A DNA stretch of 64,000 nt. Origin: JALZKA01 sp963721645 (GTDB lineage Bacteria > Actinomycetota > Thermoleophilia > Solirubrobacterales > 70-9). Positions 57,878 through 64,000 of the stretch are shown here, in pieces. Within the stretch, counting starts at the first letter, position 1; each line of letters opens with the position of its first letter. Where the stretch lies: positions 2,046,001 through 2,110,000 of the forward strand of contig CAVRJK010000002.1 of assembly GCA_963721645.1 (NCBI GenBank), in the 5' to 3' direction. Below the pieces are notes generated by a model that was not told the DNA's origin, did not search any database, and saw nothing but the letters and a program-made list of their open reading frames with translations. A program made the translations under genes and the position numbers.

Positions 57878-58852
57878 CTGGTCCAGGCTATGACGCGACG
57901 TGCCCCTCGTGCCACGCCAAGCCGCGCTCGGCCAGCTGGTCGCGGAGGCGTCGAACCGCGAGGTCCTTCGCCTTCGCCTCGAGCATCACGTCCACGTCAC
58001 GACCGGCGAGGGGACCACGTAGGAATGATTCGAACGCGAGCGGGTCGATGAGGTCGGCGTGCGCCCTGAGTTGCGGCAGGACGGGTTCACGGATCACGCG
58101 ACGCCCCTCCTTGCGCTTCTTCTCCGAGAGATCGAGGCGCGGCGACGAATAGTGGATCTTCGGCACGACGCCGGCCGGCCAGGTGCCGAGCGCCATGTCG
58201 AGCGCATCGGAGTCGGAGAGACGATCGGGATCGTTCACATGATGGTGAAGCGCGTCCCAGACGACCTTCATCCCGGTCCGTCTCGAGAGCGGGACGACGT
58301 CTTTGACTGAGTAGGTGCGGTCGTCGTTCTCGATCACGACGCGCTCGCGGGCGCGGTCACTCAGGCGCTCTGCAGCCGATTCGAATCGATCTGCCCCGGC
58401 CTCCTTCCCGCCAGCGGCTCCTCCAACGTGAACGACGACGATCGACTCGGGCGGCAGGCCCATCGCATCGAAAAGGCGCGTCTGCGCTTCGACCTCCGCG
58501 ATTGCGGCGTCGCGCACCTCTTCGGACTCGGAGTTGAGGACGGTGTACTGCCCCGGATGCGAGGACAGACGAATGTCGAACTCACGCGCGAGCTCACCGA
58601 TCGCGGCGAGGTGCTCCGCGCAGTCCTCGATCTGCGAATGGAACTGAGGAAGATCCGGATGGGTCACATAGGGCGCGAGCGATGTCGCCATGCGGTACAT
58701 CCGCAGGTCTTGGCGATCGCAGTAACGGAGGATCGACTCGAGCTTTTTCAACGACACGGAAAGGTGCGGCCCGGACTGCCACCTCCTGGCGTCGTGCGAA
58801 GGGAGTCCTCCTTCGCCGAGGACCTTGACGGCGAAACCGAGGCGGTGCTGAC

Positions 58853-61708
<2,856 letters not shown>

Positions 61709-61721
61709 CTGCCTTTGAGGG

Positions 61722-61750
61722 TATCGCGGGCGGGCCGTGTGCCCGCGATA
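61722..61750. terminator. Perfect 10-base-pair hairpin between the S74 surface protein gene and secA
   Basis: TATCGCGGGC and its reverse complement GCCCGCGATA enclose a nine-base loop in the 51-base gap between the stop of the surface-protein gene (61760) and the secA start (61708), both on the minus strand. No U tract is seen, but the stem is strong and placed to end the upstream message or to shape the secA leader. Confidence 0.55.
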
Positions 61751-61759
61751 GCGGGACGC

Positions 61760-63670
61760 CTACCTGGCTTCGGTGACGAGCCTTCTCACGACGCTCTCCA
61801 GCCGGTCGATTCGCTTGCTCTCCGAGCGGAGCCGCTGCCGCTGACTAGCGATGCGCTCGTCCTGCGAGTTGATCTGCTCGCGCTGGCGGGTCACCACCTC
61901 GTTCAGCCCCTTGATGGCGGCCAGCGCAACGCCGTCGGCGTCAACGGAATCGATATAGCGCTTTGACTCGCCAAGGCCGAAAGCCTTGCGGAAGTCCTGG
62001 GCGATCGGGCCCATATGGAGAATGGAGGAGTCTTGGGACTTGTAGGACCAGGTGCTTACAGGGAGGTCACGCAGTTCGGTAAGCACCGAGCGGCCCGAAA
62101 CCGGCCTGATGTCACGCTTTGCGCGGCGATCCGACATGGTGCTCCACGACCCGCTTCCGGGCGGCACTTTGACTCCGGTTCCAACCGTGTCCGAGTAGAG
62201 GTAGAAGCCACCGGGAGCGCGAGCAATGAACTGGCCGGGCTCGCCGGAGGCAGCGCCGACTGTTTCGGAGCCGTTCCAGACGAATGCGCCGTCATGCCCG
62301 GCAGTGGCATCCTGACCAGCCGCGAAGCTTCCGAGGCCGTTCGCAGTGTTGTCCAAGCCACCCGGCACCGCTGCCCCGGCACCGGCTGCGTTTCCAAAGC
62401 CACCGCCGACGGACCCTCCGTTTTCGCTGGCGATGTTGTTGAGGCCGCCAGCGACCGTGGCGAATTCGCCGCTGGCAGTGTTGCTATTACCGCCCGCGAC
62501 AGTGGCCGAGTTCTCGTTAGCAGCGTTATTGAATCCGCCTCCCACCGTTGCATAGGCGTCGCTGCCGGAATTTCCGTCCCCGCCGCCGACCGTCGCTCGG
62601 CTCCCGCTGGCGTTGTTGCCCTCGCCGCCTCCGATTGTCGCGTACGTGTCGCTGGCGGTGTTGTCTTCGCCACCTCCAATCGCCGCGTAGGAGTTGCTGG
62701 AAGCGTTGCCGAAGCCCCCTCCGACGAAGCTTCGCAACCCTGAAGCCTTGTTGCTGAGACCGCCTGCGACGGCTGAGTCCTGCCCGGACGCATTGTTGAA
62801 GGCTCCGCCCGCGACGGTGGAGGACGGACCAGATGCCGTGTTCTCGGTACCCCCGCCAACCGCTCCGTGCTGCCCCGAAGCGTCGTTTGCCTCGCCGCCT
62901 GCGGCGACTGCCCCGAGTGCGCGAGCAGAGTTGCCCTGACCGCCGCCCACCACGCTGTTCTTGCTGAGGGCTGCGTTGTTGCGGCCGCCCGCAACGGTTG
63001 CGTTTGGAGTGTCGCCCGGGTCCGCGTCGAGGTCCCCGGCAATGTTTGCGAAGCCACCGCCGATCGTTGCGTAGGAGTCGCTTGCGAGGTGACCCTCGGT
63101 CGCGGCTGTGCCGCCGCCGCCCGCAACTGTCACCCCGACGGACGCACCCGTCGTCGTCTGGTTCAGCGTTGATCCTCCGATGATGTTCGGTGTGCCCGAG
63201 GTGGGCTGAAGACGCATGGCGAGGGTGTTGTTCACTCGGAGCTCCAAGGGCGTGTTGTCCGTAGTGCCGAGGAAGTTCGTTCCCGGGTTAGTGCCGCCAT
63301 TTCCGGTCAAAGACCAGCCTGAGCCCCCGCCCCCCGAGCCCAGGTCGTCGACCTCGCAGGTGACCGATCCGTCCTGGGCGATCACGCGGATCGACTGTCC
63401 GGCCGGGCAGGTGCCGTTGACCCGGCGCTGCAAGACGCCGAAGTCGAGGGCCGACTCATCAATCTGCGCTCCGCCCAGGGAATTCTGTGCCACGTCGCCT
63501 GAGCCCACCTGTCCGTCCTTGATGTCGGTGGACTTGATCGAGTTGTCCTTGATATCCCCGGAGTCGATCTGGGGCGCTGCGTAGCTGACGCCGGCGAGCG
63601 TGAGGTAGACCGCTACGACCAAGAGGACGTTCTTGCGGATCAGATTGCCGATGCGGGTGGAAAGCGCCAT
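61760..63670 (-). CDS. Surface protein with YadA-head-like repeats and C-terminal S74 intramolecular chaperone
   Basis: A 636-residue protein in four parts: an N-terminal transmembrane/signal segment (about 12-30); a stretch repeating D-I-K-D-x-S-I (about 35-75); a glycine-rich stem with a cysteine pair (C88, C105); and about 250 residues of 15-residue repeats built on A-T-V/I-G-G-G-x-x-N-x-A-S (199-450). This fits a trimeric left-handed roll. The C-terminal part is a peptidase S74 domain with S-D-R-R-A-K-R-D-I (catalytic Ser near 513) that would trim itself off after trimerisation, ending in a coiled coil. Phage tailspikes carry such domains; here the context is chromosomal. Function: probable surface fibre. 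Confidence 0.8.
   Translation of the reverse strand: MALSTRIGNLIRKNVLLVVAVYLTLAGVSYAAPQIDSGDIKDNSIKSTDIKDGQVGSGDVAQNSLGGAQIDESALDFGVLQRRVNGTCPAGQSIRVIAQDGSVTCEVDDLGSGGGGSGWSLTGNGGTNPGTNFLGTTDNTPLELRVNNTLAMRLQPTSGTPNIIGGSTLNQTTTGASVGVTVAGGGGTAATEGHLASDSYATIGGGFANIAGDLDADPGDTPNATVAGGRNNAALSKNSVVGGGQGNSARALGAVAAGGEANDASGQHGAVGGGTENTASGPSSTVAGGAFNNASGQDSAVAGGLSNKASGLRSFVGGGFGNASSNSYAAIGGGEDNTASDTYATIGGGEGNNASGSRATVGGGDGNSGSDAYATVGGGFNNAANENSATVAGGNSNTASGEFATVAGGLNNIASENGGSVGGGFGNAAGAGAAVPGGLDNTANGLGSFAAGQDATAGHDGAFVWNGSETVGAASGEPGQFIARAPGGFYLYSDTVGTGVKVPPGSGSWSTMSDRRAKRDIRPVSGRSVLTELRDLPVSTWSYKSQDSSILHMGPIAQDFRKAFGLGESKRYIDSVDADGVALAAIKGLNEVVTRQREQINSQDERIASQRQRLRSESKRIDRLESVVRRLVTEAR
62321..63076 (-). 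repeat. 45-base (15-residue) coding repeats of the YadA-head-like region
   Basis: About 16 imperfect tandem units, each encoding roughly A-T-V-G-G-G-x-x-N-x-A-S-x-x-x, run through residues 199-450 of the surface protein. Most units are 15 residues; a few carry insertions (for example around residue 212). No unit contains a stop. Such repeats favour copy-number change. Confidence 0.8.
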
Positions 63671-63672
63671 GT

Positions 63673-64000
63673 CTACCTCTCCTCCTGCAGCATCTGTTCG
63701 ACGGCTTGCTCGAGCTCTGCGATGCGGTCGCCCTGGACTTGCAGCCTGGACCTCTGGCTCCGCACCTTCGAGTCAAGCCCCTTGATCGCTGCGAGCGCGA
63801 CGCCATGCGCGTCCACCTCCGTGATCGTGCGGCGGGAGTCGCCGAGTCCAAAGGCGCTTTCGAACGCCTGCGCGGTGGGGCCCATGTGCCGGATCGAGGG
63901 CTTCTCGGTCTTGTACGACCAGGTGCGAATCGGGATCTCTCGGAGTTCAGCGAGAATGTCGTAGCTCGAAGTCTCCTGGAAGTCGCGCTTGGCGTTTCGA
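63673..64000 (-). CDS. Second S74-domain surface protein, C-terminal part (cut by window edge)
   Basis: The reading frame is open from the right window edge to a stop at 63673, two bases before the start codon of the neighbouring surface-protein gene. The visible 108 residues are an S74 chaperone end: A-K-R-D-F, Y-D-I-L-A-E-L-R-E-I-P, T-W-S-Y-K, R-H-M-G-P-T-A-Q, then G-V-A-L-A-A-I-K-G-L and a final coiled coil. It closely matches the C-terminus of the 61760-63670 product (T-W-S-Y-K, H-M-G-P-x-A-Q, V-A-L-A-A-I-K-G-L). The two are tandem paralogues, probably co-transcribed. The 5' part is not in the window. Confidence 0.85.
   Translation of the reverse strand, partial: RNAKRDFQETSSYDILAELREIPIRTWSYKTEKPSIRHMGPTAQAFESAFGLGDSRRTITEVDAHGVALAAIKGLDSKVRSQRSRLQVQGDRIAELEQAVEQMLQEER

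Noticed and set aside
62321..63076. Regular short repeats that could be mistaken for a CRISPR array
   Set aside because: Period is 45 bases throughout, with repeats and variable positions both in frame; they encode a YadA-head-like protein region and there are no unique spacers or cas genes.

Overview
This window is a gene-dense, GC-rich bacterial chromosome segment with frequent GTG and TTG starts. The family content points to an actinobacterium, most likely class Thermoleophilia (Solirubrobacterales-like): a mycobacterial-type HtdX/FabG4/FadA2 beta-oxidation block, an LpqY/SugA-like trehalose transporter, DUF5995, UvsE, and a secreted D-I-K-D repeat / YadA-head / peptidase S74 protein. The class assignment is inference from gene content, not from a marker-gene tree. 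No IS element, prophage, CRISPR array, tRNA or rRNA gene was seen. The only stretch above 300 bases without a protein gene (29971-30446) holds the tmRNA gene.

Layout. 1-2.8 kb (minus): sugar ABC permease (cut by the window edge), solute-binding lipoprotein and a GH13 glucosidase. 2.9-9.0 kb (plus): MpaB-like oxygenase, phosphoesterase, GlsB-like membrane protein, MFS transporter, GH3 hexosaminidase, RlmN and an RDD membrane protein. 9.1-15.4 kb (minus): a complete pyruvate dehydrogenase operon (aceE, E2, lpdA with its own lipoyl domain) ending in a cupin. 15.5-21.8 kb (minus): fatty-acid block of MaoC hydratase, FabG4, FadA2 and two acyl-CoA dehydrogenases, with an operator-like palindrome at its head. 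21.9-24.4 kb (plus): amino-acid ABC importer. 24.5-26.8 kb (minus): ABC-2 exporter operon with a lipoprotein and a small orphan protein. 26.9-33.2 kb: NAD-binding protein, secreted M1 peptidase, greA, ssrA (tmRNA), GNAT, S2P-like M50 protease and a flavoprotein disulfide reductase. 33.2-40.7 kb (minus): HhH protein, smpB, RNase R, S41 protease, ftsX, ftsE. 40.9-47.2 kb: membrane protein, split transketolase, anchored NTF2-like protein, and a four-gene methylamine-dehydrogenase-like (mau) cluster. 47.3-51.3 kb: two paralogous secreted repeat proteins. 51.3-57.5 kb: nadA, fpg, nadC, FIST, DUF5995, and prfB with a programmed frameshift. 57.5-64 kb (minus): SnoaL-like protein, uvsE, secA, and two S74 surface proteins (the last cut by the window edge).

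How the genes work together. Translation rescue is strongly represented: tmRNA, SmpB and RNase R lie within 8 kb, with GreA next to ssrA and the autoregulated RF2 gene further along. secA-prfB and ftsE-ftsX-S41-rnr-smpB share one strand and a collinear order, but a block of about 15.6 kb of mixed function lies between prfB and ftsE. Carbon metabolism is represented by disaccharide uptake, PDH, a split transketolase and beta-oxidation.

The most unusual system is the mau-like cluster at 44.3-47.2 kb. It has MauE- and MauD-type maturation proteins and a Tat-exported, cysteine-rich light-chain homologue. No separate heavy chain is present; instead there is a membrane protein whose C-terminal half looks like a beta-propeller, and the usual TTQ tryptophan position seems to be lost. 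A second notable item is a dispersed repeat family built on GGGTCAGGCACC/GGGGTCTGACCCC, placed exactly in intergenic gaps.
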